In this document: piece by piece, positions 15,717 to 24,409 of the stretch | Layout of the letters: each line of letters starts with the position of its first letter | How positions within the stretch are numbered: the stretch's first letter is position 1 | Source: Desertivirga arenae | GTDB lineage: Bacteria > Bacteroidota > Bacteroidia > Sphingobacteriales > Sphingobacteriaceae | DNA length: 64,000 bases | NCBI RefSeq assembly: GCF_017355785.1 | Contig: NZ_JAFEWE010000007.1 | Location: 1-64,000, forward strand | Direction of reading: 5' to 3' | Notes under the pieces: generated by a model | Told to the model about the DNA's origin: nothing | Seen by the model: the letters and a program-made list of their open reading frames with translations, nothing else | Databases searched by the model: none | Program-made: the position numbers and the translations under genes

Positions 15717-17636
15717 TCAATATGAGTATTTAATAAATGCTTCTATCGCTTCATATTCAGCTAAACCCAGCTGATTATAGCATTTTGCAGTTTCGCTTGT
15801 TCTGTGCTCTGCCCGAACCCAAAATTCCCGGGAGTCATCTCCAGGAAACACAGGACGGTCTTTTTGCGACTGATGTTTGAAGATGGCAAGGCGCTTACGT
15901 TCTACTTCCTCGGGAGACAAAGGAACTGCCATTTCAATTTCATGCACTTCAAACTCGTGCCATGCGCCCCTGTATAACCAAAGCCAGCAGTCTTTTACCC
16001 ATTCTTCTGTCTCCTTTAGTCGCTTCAAAGCCTCAAGAATAATGTCAAAGCAAATCTTATGCGTACCATGAGGATCTGCAAAATCGCCGGCAGCGTAAAC
16101 CTGATGAGGCTTTACTTTACGAAGAAGCTCGATCGTTTGGAGGATGTCATCCTCGTAACTAATACTCTTTTGCCTTTTAGTTCTATCATAGAAAGGCAAG
16201 TCCATGAAGTGGATGCGTTCATCACCTACGCCAGCAAAACGTGCTCCTGCAATCGCTTCTCCCTTTCTTATCAGTCCTTTAATTTTCTGGATCTCTTTCA
16301 GGTCTTCCTGGTTGGGTAACTTACCACCGAAAAATTCCTTCATGTTTAAATAATCCTTCTCCAGCTTTATTGTATCGTCGTTTTGAGATTTAGCAAAGTC
16401 TATCGCAAACTCTACAAACCTTAATACATCGTCATCCCATACTGCGGTATTGCCGGAGGTTTGATAGGCAACGTGTACCTCATGACCATGATCGGCTAGT
16501 CTGATAAAAGTTCCTCCCATTGAAATCACATCGTCATCCGGATGAGGAGAGAATAGTAGCACACGTTTTTTAGCCGGATTTCTTCTTTCCGGCCGCTGAG
16601 AGTCGTCTGCGTTAGGTTTTCCTCCTGGCCAACCGGTAATAGTGTGTTGAATACAATTGAAAATCCTGATATTTACGTCGTAGGCTGGCCCCATCTCTGT
16701 TACAATCTGCGCCATTCCATTGTTGTTATAATCCTCCTCTGTCAGTTTAAGGATAGGTTTTCCAAGCGTTTTTGCGAGCCAGATAACTGCTTTTTTGATG
16801 GTCTTTTCGTCCCATTGAACATCCTTCACCAACCACGGGGTATTGAAGCGTGTAAGGTCTGCTGCGGCCTCCTGGTCCAAAACAAATTCAACATTATCAG
16901 AAAGCTGAAGGTAAGTAGCAGGTACTTCTGATGATATTTCACCTTCAACAGCTTTTTTAATTATCGACGCTTTCTTGCCGCTCCAGGCCATTAAAATAAT
17001 CTCTTTAGCCTTAAAGATCGTCCCGATTCCCATGGTAACAGCTTTGGTTGGAACATAAGCTTTCCCTCCAAAATCATGAGCAGCATCTCTCCTGGTTAAG
17101 TCATGAAGGGTTACAATACGAGTACCGGAATTCGGTGCTGAACCTGGCTCGTTAAAACCGATGTGTCCCGTTCTGCCAATGCCCAAAATCTGTACATCTA
17201 AACCCCCAAGATCATTAATTTTGCTCTCGTAGGCTAAACAATAATCGTTAATTTCCTCCTGACTGATAGTGCCGTTTGGAATATTGATGTTCTCCGGATC
17301 TATGTCAATGTGGTTGAAGAGGTTTTCGTGCATAAATCGCACGTAGCTTTGTTCTGCGTCTGGCTGCATAGGATAATACTCATCCAGGTTGAAAGTAATC
17401 ACGTTTCTAAAACTTAATCCTTCTTCTTTATGCAACCGAACCAGTTCCCGGTAAACATCCAGCGGAGTAACCCCTGTGGCCAGGCCTAGTACCGCCTGCT
17501 GGTTATTTTTTTGTTTTGTTTGAATTATTTCGGCAATCCTTGCTGCAACGGTTTTTGATGCAAGCTTTTTATTTGGATAAATAGAGACAGGTAACTTTTC
17601 AAACCGTGTCTCTTCTAAAAGATTCAATCTGGCCAT
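15717..17636 (-). CDS. nagB: glucosamine-6-phosphate deaminase fused to a PIG-L/LmbE deacetylase-like domain
   Basis: The 639-residue protein is about twice the size of a plain NagB. Residues 15-265 form the deaminase: GLATGVTPL (51-59), ITFNLDEYYP (Asp85 as general base) and GIGRTGHIGFNEPGS (His158, Glu163). The E. coli NagB Asp141 position is Thr156, which I believe is usual for long Bacteroidota forms. Residues about 355-639 form a PIG-L/LmbE domain with PHPDDD (His365, Asp367, Asp368) and DPHGTH (His523, His526), zinc ligands in GlcNAc deacetylases of that family. The fusion could deacetylate and then deaminate GlcNAc-6-P. The operon order is CBM9-like, nagB, nagP. Confidence 0.9.
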   Translation of the reverse strand: MARLNLLEETRFEKLPVSIYPNKKLASKTVAARIAEIIQTKQKNNQQAVLGLATGVTPLDVYRELVRLHKEEGLSFRNVITFNLDEYYPMQPDAEQSYVRFMHENLFNHIDIDPENINIPNGTISQEEINDYCLAYESKINDLGGLDVQILGIGRTGHIGFNEPGSAPNSGTRIVTLHDLTRRDAAHDFGGKAYVPTKAVTMGIGTIFKAKEIILMAWSGKKASIIKKAVEGEISSEVPATYLQLSDNVEFVLDQEAAADLTRFNTPWLVKDVQWDEKTIKKAVIWLAKTLGKPILKLTEEDYNNNGMAQIVTEMGPAYDVNIRIFNCIQHTITGWPGGKPNADDSQRPERRNPAKKRVLLFSPHPDDDVISMGGTFIRLADHGHEVHVAYQTSGNTAVWDDDVLRFVEFAIDFAKSQNDDTIKLEKDYLNMKEFFGGKLPNQEDLKEIQKIKGLIRKGEAIAGARFAGVGDERIHFMDLPFYDRTKRQKSISYEDDILQTIELLRKVKPHQVYAAGDFADPHGTHKICFDIILEALKRLKETEEWVKDCWLWLYRGAWHEFEVHEIEMAVPLSPEEVERKRLAIFKHQSQKDRPVFPGDDSREFWVRAEHRTSETAKCYNQLGLAEYEAIEAFIKYSY

Positions 17637-17660
17637 ATGCTGTTTATCTTATGATTCTTA

Positions 17661-18299
17661 TTAATTAAAATGAGCGAGCCCAAAGTATTCGGGCATGTGA
17701 AAATTCGGTGTAGGATTATTGATTCGTGTCCAGCTTAGAAAATGGGGTTCAGGAAGATGATCGCCACATTTGTAGAAGTTAACCTTGCATTTGCTATTAA
17801 GAAGGTTTCCCAGAGTATGGAATTGAAAAACAGAGAGTGGAATAAGCACTGTTAGTTCCCAATAAATATCTCCCTCTAAGATTCCTTTTGATCTAATCCA
17901 GGTTTCATGCCTTATCTTTTCAATATTACGATCTGAAATCTTTTTTCTTGAATTCTTTTCCTTTCCAAAACCTGCACAACATGTTCCTGTGCAGTTAAAT
18001 TCGATATTATAGTATTCCAACTCATCGTTAAAAGCTATAAAAAACTCTACGCAACTATCTTCATACACCGGCTGGTTTGAATAAATATTAAGGGCCTTTA
18101 TTGCCTTCTCCTGCACATAATACTTTAATGCTATTGCGTTTTTAGTATAAGCTACACTAAAAGAAGTGTTGGGAGAATATGGATATTCCTGCCATGACAC
18201 TTCTTTAATCTCATTCTTCTCAAGCGTGTCGAGATAATTGGAAGTTTCTTTTAAAGTAATCAAGTGCTCTGGCAAAAGTGAAATATTGATTTTTTTCAT
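17661..18299 (-). CDS. CBM9-like carbohydrate-binding protein, no signal peptide
   Basis: The 212-residue protein resembles the CBM9-like domain found in Bacteroidota: FSVAYTKNAIALKYYVQEK, then VYEDSCVEFFIAFN and YYNIEFNCTGTCCAGFG, then WELTVLIPLSVF. The family signature is the D(S)CVEFF.. ...Y.NfE.N..G pattern. It lacks a signal peptide, so it should be cytoplasmic, unlike extracellular CBMs. It is the first gene of the nag-like operon, 24 bases before nagB. It may bind an imported sugar or oligosaccharide; its role is unknown. Operator-like palindromes lie upstream. Confidence 0.65.
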   Translation of the reverse strand: MKKINISLLPEHLITLKETSNYLDTLEKNEIKEVSWQEYPYSPNTSFSVAYTKNAIALKYYVQEKAIKALNIYSNQPVYEDSCVEFFIAFNDELEYYNIEFNCTGTCCAGFGKEKNSRKKISDRNIEKIRHETWIRSKGILEGDIYWELTVLIPLSVFQFHTLGNLLNSKCKVNFYKCGDHLPEPHFLSWTRINNPTPNFHMPEYFGLAHFN

Positions 18300-18375
18300 G
18301 GATCAAAAACCGTTTCTGTGAGATTCTAAATCGAAGGTATTTAATTATAGGATGATAAAATCGGGATGGCGAAGC

Positions 18376-18387
18376 GCAAACGTTTGC
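18376..18387. promoter_or_regulatory. LacI-type operator palindrome, copy 1
   Basis: GCAAACGTTTGC is a perfect 12-base palindrome of the classical LacI/GalR operator form with a central CpG. It lies 77 bases upstream of the first gene of the minus-strand nag-like operon. A near-identical site is at 18614 and a 10-base core at 22651. Confidence 0.65.
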
Positions 18388-18613
18388 AAGTAATCTTATA
18401 AGTGATGTAACTAGGATTATTGTAGGAATAAAGCTTGAAAAAAGAGAAAGGTTGCGCTTAGAACAGAGAGAAATTGGGGGGAGATATCAATCAATTGCGC
18501 TCATTTCTTCTATGCTTATAAGTCTTGAGGAGATGAAGCTCGTTTAGCCCGCCTTTTTTTGCTCATTTAAGACTTGTATTTCTATTTTAAATCAAAAGCT
18601 CCCTCCTTCTTAC

Positions 18614-18625
18614 GCAACCGCTTGC
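18614..18625. promoter_or_regulatory. LacI-type operator palindrome, copy 2
   Basis: GCAACCGCTTGC differs from the palindrome at 18376 in two symmetric positions and keeps the GCAANCGNTTGC pattern. It lies about 105 bases before the plus-strand kinase start, so the two sites bracket the divergent promoter region. No other gene is seen in the roughly 420 bases between the divergent starts. Confidence 0.5.
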
Positions 18626-18718
18626 TCAGTGCATTTTGCCGTCAACGCAAATTTTAATTTCAATAATTGCATCAGATTCCACTTGAATGATGGAAAAACT
18701 AAGAATATAATTAAGATT

Positions 18719-19855
18719 ATGATGCAAGCAGGCGTTTATGTGAAATATGATTTCCAGGAAATTTTATCGAATTTTTGGATCGAGGATACCTGTAGAACGG
18801 TTGTCCCGCTTGGGTCGGGACTTATTAATGATACATACTCAGTAAAATATAGCCCCTCAGATTCTCCCCTGTATTTATTGCAGAAAATTAACAGTCGGAT
18901 ATTTAAGGATGTACCGGCTTTAATGCAAAATATAGTGAACGTAACGTCTCATATCTGGCAGAAGCTTGGTGCCCATGAAGAGGCTCGTGGTAAAGTATTG
19001 CAAGTGGTTATGACGAAAAATGGCGCCAGTTATTACCAAGATATTACAGGCGACTATTGGCGGATTTTTCATTATATCCCGAATACCATGAGCTTCGACA
19101 AAGTAGAAACGGAGCAACAGGCATTTGAGGGCGGACTTGCATTCGGACAATTCCAGTTTTTACTATCAGATCTCGAGGTTTCGGAAATTGTAGATAGTAT
19201 TCCGAACTTTCATAACATCAGTGTTCGCCTGGAACAGCTTTACGCAGCGTTTACTAAAGATCCTGTGCAGCGAGCTAAAGAGATTTCCACTGAACTTCTT
19301 TTTATAAGCGAAAGAGAAGAGAGAATGAAAAAAATACTATTGCTGGGAAATGCTGGTAGAATCCCTAAACGAGTTATTCATAGCGATACCAAGTTTAATA
19401 ATATTCTATTCAGTAAAGACGGCAGGGTTCAATGCGTAGTGGATCTGGATACAGTAATGGCAGGCTACTCGGCTTACGATTTTGGCGACGCAATTCGTAC
19501 CATAATCAATTCAGCTGGAGAAGATGAAAGGGACCTGGAGAAGATCAGGTTAAACTCTCCACTGTTCCGCGCTTATACCCGCGGATATCTTTCTCAGGCG
19601 ATACACTTTCTGGAGGAAGAAGAACTAAAGTCGCTGATGGATGGTGTTTTGCTGTTGCCATATATGCAAGCTGTTCGCTTTCTTACCGATTATCTTGATG
19701 GAGATTGCTACTACAAAGTCCGGTCAGAAAAGCATAACCTCGAACGGACGCTGGCGCAGATCCAGCTGGTGAAGAAGCTGGAAGAAAGTTACGATTACCT
19801 CGCCGGAATAATCGAGGAAGAAGCTGAAATATTAATGAAAGAAAAAGCAGTCTAA
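18719..19855 (+). CDS. APH-fold sugar kinase, NahK-like (copy 1)
   Basis: The start is set at the ATG pair 18719/18722; a longer frame from 18629 would read across the upstream operator region. The product has about 378 residues with a choline-kinase/APH fold. It carries LGSGLINDTYSV (nucleotide loop), the catalytic HSDTKFNN (His-x-Asp, then Asn) and a metal-binding DLDTVMAG. YDFGDAIRTI and LPYMQAVRFLTDYLDGD are shared with the second copy at 23226. N-acetylhexosamine 1-kinase (NahK) belongs to this fold, and the gene is 13 bases before a phosphohexomutase gene. GlcNAc/GalNAc 1-kinase is the best guess, from context. Confidence 0.7.
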   Translation: MMQAGVYVKYDFQEILSNFWIEDTCRTVVPLGSGLINDTYSVKYSPSDSPLYLLQKINSRIFKDVPALMQNIVNVTSHIWQKLGAHEEARGKVLQVVMTKNGASYYQDITGDYWRIFHYIPNTMSFDKVETEQQAFEGGLAFGQFQFLLSDLEVSEIVDSIPNFHNISVRLEQLYAAFTKDPVQRAKEISTELLFISEREERMKKILLLGNAGRIPKRVIHSDTKFNNILFSKDGRVQCVVDLDTVMAGYSAYDFGDAIRTIINSAGEDERDLEKIRLNSPLFRAYTRGYLSQAIHFLEEEELKSLMDGVLLLPYMQAVRFLTDYLDGDCYYKVRSEKHNLERTLAQIQLVKKLEESYDYLAGIIEEEAEILMKEKAV

Positions 19856-19868
19856 AACTCGAATAAAT

Positions 19869-21266
19869 ATGACTTTGATTAAATCGATCTCCGGCATCAG
19901 GGGAACAATAGGAGGTGAGTCGGGTAACGCACTAACTCCCATAGACGTTGTCAAATTTGCAGCAGCATTCGGACAATGGGTATTGAATAAAACAGGAAAC
20001 AAAAAAATTGTAATTGGCAGAGATGCAAGAATTTCCGGTCCCATGGTCCGTGATCTGATTGTCAATACCTTAGTTGGGATGGGGATTGATGTTGTCGATC
20101 TAGGTCTTTCAGCTACACCGACAGTCGAGATTGCAGTGCCGGATGAAAAAGCTGGAGGAGGCATTATAATAACTGCTAGTCACAATCCAAAGCAGTGGAA
20201 TGCGCTGAAGTTGCTCAACTCTGCAGGAGAATTTATAAGTGATGCGGATGGAAAAGAGCTTCTGGCAATAGCAGAGAGCGAGCAATTTACTTTTGCAGAG
20301 GTTGATGAATTAGGAAAGGTGATTACCGATGATTTTTATTTAGAAAAACATATCCAAAAGATACTTGCTCTGCCCCTTGTAGATGTAGATGCTATAAAAG
20401 CGGCGGGTTTTAGAATAACTGTGGATAGTGTGAATTCTGTTGGAGGAATTTTTGTGCCGCCGCTACTACAAGCACTGGGGGTGAAGGAAACCCATCAAAT
20501 TCATTGCACGCCTGATGGTAACTTCCCTCACAATCCCGAACCATTACCAGAACATCTCGTAGATCTTTCGAAAAAAGTTGTAGAAACCGGGTCTGCTTTG
20601 GGAATAGCTGTTGATCCCGACGTGGATCGCCTGTGCTTTGTTTGCGAGGACGGGTCGATGTTTGGAGAAGAGTACACGCTTGTGGCAATCTCAGATTATG
20701 TTTTAGGTAAAACTCCGGGTAGTACCGTTTCTAATCTTTCATCTACACAAGCTCTCGAAGACATTACCTCTAAAAAAAATTGTACTTATGCAGCAGCTGC
20801 AGTAGGAGAGGTGAATGTGGTGGCAAAAATGAAAGAAGTAAATGCTATTATAGGAGGGGAAGGTAATGGTGGTGTCATTTATCCCGAACTACACTATGGA
20901 AGAGATGCTTTGGTTGGAATAGCATTATTTTTAAGTCACCTTGCTACACAAAATACAAGTATTTCAAAATTAAGGGATTCCTACCCGCGATATTATATGG
21001 CAAAGCGGAAAATAGTATTACAGGAAGGGCTTGACCCGGAACTTCTTCTCACCGAGATGCATCTGAAATATCTTCATCTCAACCCTTCTACTATCGATGG
21101 TTTAAAAATTCAATTCGGGAAAAAGTGGGTTCATTTAAGGAAGTCTAATACGGAGCCGATTATCAGGCTTTACGCCGAATCCGACACTAAGGAGGGGCTT
21201 GATAGCTTTGTAGATTCTTTCTATGAAGAACTTATGAAGGTTAATAATCAAATAGAGATCGTTTAG
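19869..21266 (+). CDS. glmM: phosphohexomutase, phosphoglucosamine mutase-like
   Basis: The 465-residue cytoplasmic enzyme of the alpha-D-phosphohexomutase family moves phosphate between C1 and C6 of hexoses or hexosamines. The four family motifs are present: catalytic Ser104 in TASHNP, metal loop DPDVDR (Asp249, 251, 253), sugar loop GGEGNGG, and phosphate-binding RKSNTEPIIRLYAES at the end. The start ISGIRGTIGG is also typical. Cotranscription with a NahK-like kinase suggests conversion of HexNAc-1-P to HexNAc-6-P, or the reverse for cell-wall precursors. Whether it is the cell's only GlmM cannot be told here. Confidence 0.85.
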   Translation: MTLIKSISGIRGTIGGESGNALTPIDVVKFAAAFGQWVLNKTGNKKIVIGRDARISGPMVRDLIVNTLVGMGIDVVDLGLSATPTVEIAVPDEKAGGGIIITASHNPKQWNALKLLNSAGEFISDADGKELLAIAESEQFTFAEVDELGKVITDDFYLEKHIQKILALPLVDVDAIKAAGFRITVDSVNSVGGIFVPPLLQALGVKETHQIHCTPDGNFPHNPEPLPEHLVDLSKKVVETGSALGIAVDPDVDRLCFVCEDGSMFGEEYTLVAISDYVLGKTPGSTVSNLSSTQALEDITSKKNCTYAAAAVGEVNVVAKMKEVNAIIGGEGNGGVIYPELHYGRDALVGIALFLSHLATQNTSISKLRDSYPRYYMAKRKIVLQEGLDPELLLTEMHLKYLHLNPSTIDGLKIQFGKKWVHLRKSNTEPIIRLYAESDTKEGLDSFVDSFYEELMKVNNQIEIV

Positions 21267-21293
21267 CTTCTAATATAGTCAATATAATGGGAG

Positions 21294-21327
21294 CCGGAGA
21301 GAAGAAATTCCTCCGGTTTTGTTTTTA
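21294..21327. terminator. rho-independent terminator between convergent genes
   Basis: CCGGAG (21294-21299) pairs with CTCCGG (21311-21316), followed by TTTTGTTTTT. It separates the mutase gene from the convergent LacI gene. Confidence 0.7.
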
Positions 21328-21334
21328 CAAGAAC

Positions 21335-22363
21335 CTAGTTGTTCTTTGTATTCTCTACCAGTTGTGATTCAATAATTACTTTATAAAACGCTTGTATCTC
21401 CTGGCTATCACTCCGTTGACTTATTAGATCCAGCAAAGTATCAGTAGCTTTTTGGGCCTGAAGTGTCGGGAACTGCTCCACAGACGCGACCGGTTTATAA
21501 TCCATATAATCTATCAGTGGAAGATTTGCATAACTTACAAACTCCACATCTTTCCCAATTTCAAGTTTTTTCAAACGAGCGTATTTAATAGCATAAAGGG
21601 CTACATAATCGTTAAAAGTTACAATTGCAGTAGGTTTCCTTTTATTTTTTAGGAGGTACTCCATCGCCTCTACCGTGCCTTGTTCAGTAAGGTCGCAATT
21701 TACTACCAGTGTTGGGTCAAACTTAAGCCGGTTTTTCGACATGGCTTTTATAAAACCTTCTTTCCGTTCTTTACTTGCCAGTAGTGTTGTTGGCCCGTTT
21801 ATCAACCCGATAGTCCGGTGTCCTTTTTTTAAAAGATAGTTCACTGCCTCCACTGTTCCTGTTTCCATGTTACAAGCTACATAATGAATGTTTTGAATCT
21901 GGGGAATACGGTCAAAAAACACAATTGGAATATTGTATTTTTTCAATGATTCGAAATGCTCAAATGATTTTGTGTTTTTAGAAATAGAAACAAGAAGTCC
22001 GTCTACCCGATGGTTCTTCATCTTTTCAACCAATTGTTTTTCTTTAATCTCATTGTCGTGCGATTGTGCAAGTAATACGGTATAGTTTCTGTTATAAGCG
22101 GCTTCCTCAATTGCACTGATGGCCGAGGAGAAAAATACTTCCGAAAGCTCGGGTAGTATTACACCAATCGTATAAGTTTTGCCCTTTTGAAAGAAAATGG
22201 CTGTTTGATTTGGTTCGTAATTCAGGTCTTTCGCCAGCTTCTTAACTTTTGCCCTAGTTTCTTTTCCAATGCTGGGATGATCATGCAAAGCTCTGGATAC
22301 CGTAGAAGTGGAAATTTTAAGGATTTGCGCAATTTCTTTGATCGTTGTTGGTTTCTCTGACAT
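21335..22363 (-). CDS. LacI-family transcriptional regulator
   Basis: The 342-residue protein starts with a canonical LacI HTH (TIKEIAQILKISTSTVSRALHD, residues 7-28) and hinge (LNYEPNQTA), then a type I periplasmic-binding-protein sensor (TIGVILPELSEVFFSSAI, VDGLLVSISK, IVFFDRIP, TAIVTFND). It lies between the two kinase operons and has CAAACGTTTG upstream of its own start, so autoregulation and control of the GCAANCGNTTGC-marked genes are likely. The inducer is probably a sugar or amino-sugar phosphate, which is inference. Confidence 0.9.
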   Translation of the reverse strand: MSEKPTTIKEIAQILKISTSTVSRALHDHPSIGKETRAKVKKLAKDLNYEPNQTAIFFQKGKTYTIGVILPELSEVFFSSAISAIEEAAYNRNYTVLLAQSHDNEIKEKQLVEKMKNHRVDGLLVSISKNTKSFEHFESLKKYNIPIVFFDRIPQIQNIHYVACNMETGTVEAVNYLLKKGHRTIGLINGPTTLLASKERKEGFIKAMSKNRLKFDPTLVVNCDLTEQGTVEAMEYLLKNKRKPTAIVTFNDYVALYAIKYARLKKLEIGKDVEFVSYANLPLIDYMDYKPVASVEQFPTLQAQKATDTLLDLISQRSDSQEIQAFYKVIIESQLVENTKNN

Positions 22364-22650
22364 GATAAAGGGTGTTGAAGAAGACAGGAATGCCCCGTGT
22401 AGTTATTAATAAAGCTTGAAAGTAATCTATTTGGAGTAATATCGGAACATCTTTGAAAAATCAATCGTTTGCGCTAGTATTTAGAGGCAATAAGGGCTTG
22501 TTTGAGACCATGCGTGCCGAATCTTTTTATTGATCCACTTTAAACTATTTCCGGTAGTTATAAAGCTCCTTCTGAGGCTCGCCCACCTTATCTATCCATC
22601 AGTCTGCTTAGCATTCTCCTTTTCTGATGCGAAACTTCAGTAAGTTTTCT

Positions 22651-22660
22651 CAAACGTTTG
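22651..22660. promoter_or_regulatory. LacI-type operator core, copy 3
   Basis: CAAACGTTTG is a perfect 10-base palindrome, with GCGC continuing on the right side as in the nag operator region. A half-site (CGTTTGCGC) lies at about 22466-22474. The rest of the roughly 860 bases from 22364 to 23225 holds no gene that I can see; it is AT-rich and ends in the promoter of the next operon. Confidence 0.5.
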
Positions 22661-23126
22661 CGCAATCTTACAGCGCTGAATTTCATAGCTTCTCCTGAGT
22701 AAAATGCTAGATTTACAATAAGAATAACTAACCAAGGTAGGGCATGCAATTGCCTTAATATAAACTAACATAATTAATGAAGTGCTATAAAATGAATGAT
22801 TTCTTAGCTCAAGTATTTTTCAGCTGATCTTTTAACTTTAATGATTTTGTGCAGTGGCATTGGCTTTTTGCATTTTTTAAGGTTTTCAATACTGATTCTG
22901 ACCCCTTGAGTGCAATGTTTTTTTATTTCTTTATCTATTTGTTGTTGAAACTGGAGTTGGATTCATTTTGGAGGTGAATTCTTATTTAAATATTTACTGG
23001 TTTTGATAAAACGCTCGATTATCTATCTGATGCCTGGTTGTTTTATATCAGAATGTTGTTTTTATCCTATTAATATTCGGGTTTGTCTGTATTTTTTGGG
23101 TTAAATAAAAAAAATATCAAAAATAG

Positions 23127-23158
23127 TTTTAAAAGTGTGTGCGCAAACACTATCTTTA
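23127..23158 (+). promoter_or_regulatory. promoter/operator of the second kinase-SusC operon
   Basis: TATCTTTA (23151-23158) fits the Bacteroidota -7 box, with a weak TTTT (23127-23130) 20 bases upstream. GTGTGTGCGCAAACAC (23135-23150) is a near-perfect 16-base palindrome lying between them. The arrangement GTGTGTGCGC, six bases, TATCTTTA is identical in sequence and spacing to the galE promoter at 10854-10877. Confidence 0.55.
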
Positions 23159-23193
23159 CGATAGGAGGTTTAAATAAATCCTAAGATAAAGAG

Positions 23194-23205
23194 TGTGCGT
23201 GCACA
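23194..23205. promoter_or_regulatory. second operator-like site in the leader of the kinase operon
   Basis: TGTGCGTGCACA has 5-base symmetric arms (TGTGC/GCACA) and resembles the GTGTGTGCGC element 55 bases upstream. It lies downstream of the -7 box and 20 bases before the chosen start codon, where a bound repressor could block elongation. Confidence 0.4.
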
Positions 23206-23225
23206 AAGTTTATAAATATTATAAA

Positions 23226-24371
23226 ATGGGGTCAAAGGAATTAAGTAATTTAAAAGTAGAGTCAATACTCGAGCAGTTCCAGATTGATGGGCAGGCGGCC
23301 GAGATACATCCTTATGGCTCTGGTCTTATTAATGATACTTTTTTTGTAAAAAATAAAAGTGTCGGTTATGATGATTACCTGCTGCAGCGTATCAATCACC
23401 ATGTATTTAAGGATGTTTCAGGATTAATGAAAAATGTCGATCTTATTATCGCTCATCTTAAAAAGAAGACAGCATCTGATCGTAAAGTTCTTACTCTAGT
23501 TCCCACTAAAAGTGATGAACTTTTTCATATGGAAGCGGACGGTTCCTTCTGGCGCTTGTATGTTTTCATTCCGGGAACTAAGAGTTATGATTTGGTAACA
23601 ACCGAGAAGCAGGCCTATGAGGGAGGTCGGGCTTTTGGAAACTTCCAGCTGCTACTTTCGGATATGGATGTTGCCTTATTAAAGGAAACAATCATAGATT
23701 TTCATAACATTAAAAAGAGGCTGCGCGATTACTACACGGCTTTGAAAGAAGACGTAGCCGGCCGTGCTGGCAGTATTACCCAGGAAGCCCTTTTTATTAA
23801 AGATCGTGAAGATGCGATGTCAATAATTTTTAATTGGGGAGAGTATGGCCTTATACCTCAACGGGTAACGCACAATGATACGAAATTCAATAATGTGCTA
23901 TTTGATGAAAATAACAAGGTTCAATGCGTAATAGACTTTGATACCGTTATGCCTGGTCTAGTAGCGTATGACTTTGGGGATGCCATCAGAACAATAATCA
24001 ATACCGCTAATGAGGATGAAGCAGATCTTGATAAAATTCAAATTAATATACCTCTTTTCGCAGCCTATGCAGAAGGATATTTAGAAGAAGCAGGAGAATT
24101 TCTCTCTCCAAAGGAAGTAGAATCTCTTTCTCTCGGCGTATTGCTTTTGCCTTACATGCAGGGAGTGAGGTTTCTTACGGATTATTTAGACGGGGATAAG
24201 TATTTCAAAACAACCTATCCCGAGCATAACCTGATAAGGGCCCGGACCCAGTTTCAGCTCTTAAGAAAACTTGAAGAGCAACAAGCAACACTGGAGCAAA
24301 TATTAACCACTGCGGCGGCTAATAATGTAGGAAAGAAAAATATCGGGACAGTGAGTGTAGGTACAAATTAA
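23226..24371 (+). CDS. APH-fold sugar kinase, NahK-like (copy 2)
   Basis: The start is placed at the ATG 23226 (MGSKELSNLK); a GTG at 23193 would put the N-terminus inside the operator-like sequence. The product has 381 residues and is clearly paralogous to the kinase at 18719. It has YGSGLINDTFFV, HNDTKFNN (catalytic), DFDTVMPG (metal) and YDFGDAIRTIINTA, and both share LDGDxYxKxxxxxHNL near the end. It probably phosphorylates an N-acetylhexosamine at C1, which is an assignment from fold and context. It leads the operon that continues into SusC 38 bases downstream. Confidence 0.7.
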   Translation: MGSKELSNLKVESILEQFQIDGQAAEIHPYGSGLINDTFFVKNKSVGYDDYLLQRINHHVFKDVSGLMKNVDLIIAHLKKKTASDRKVLTLVPTKSDELFHMEADGSFWRLYVFIPGTKSYDLVTTEKQAYEGGRAFGNFQLLLSDMDVALLKETIIDFHNIKKRLRDYYTALKEDVAGRAGSITQEALFIKDREDAMSIIFNWGEYGLIPQRVTHNDTKFNNVLFDENNKVQCVIDFDTVMPGLVAYDFGDAIRTIINTANEDEADLDKIQINIPLFAAYAEGYLEEAGEFLSPKEVESLSLGVLLLPYMQGVRFLTDYLDGDKYFKTTYPEHNLIRARTQFQLLRKLEEQQATLEQILTTAAANNVGKKNIGTVSVGTN

Positions 24372-24409
24372 ATATTCATGAATTAAGAATTCGCCAAATA
24401 AAAAATATT

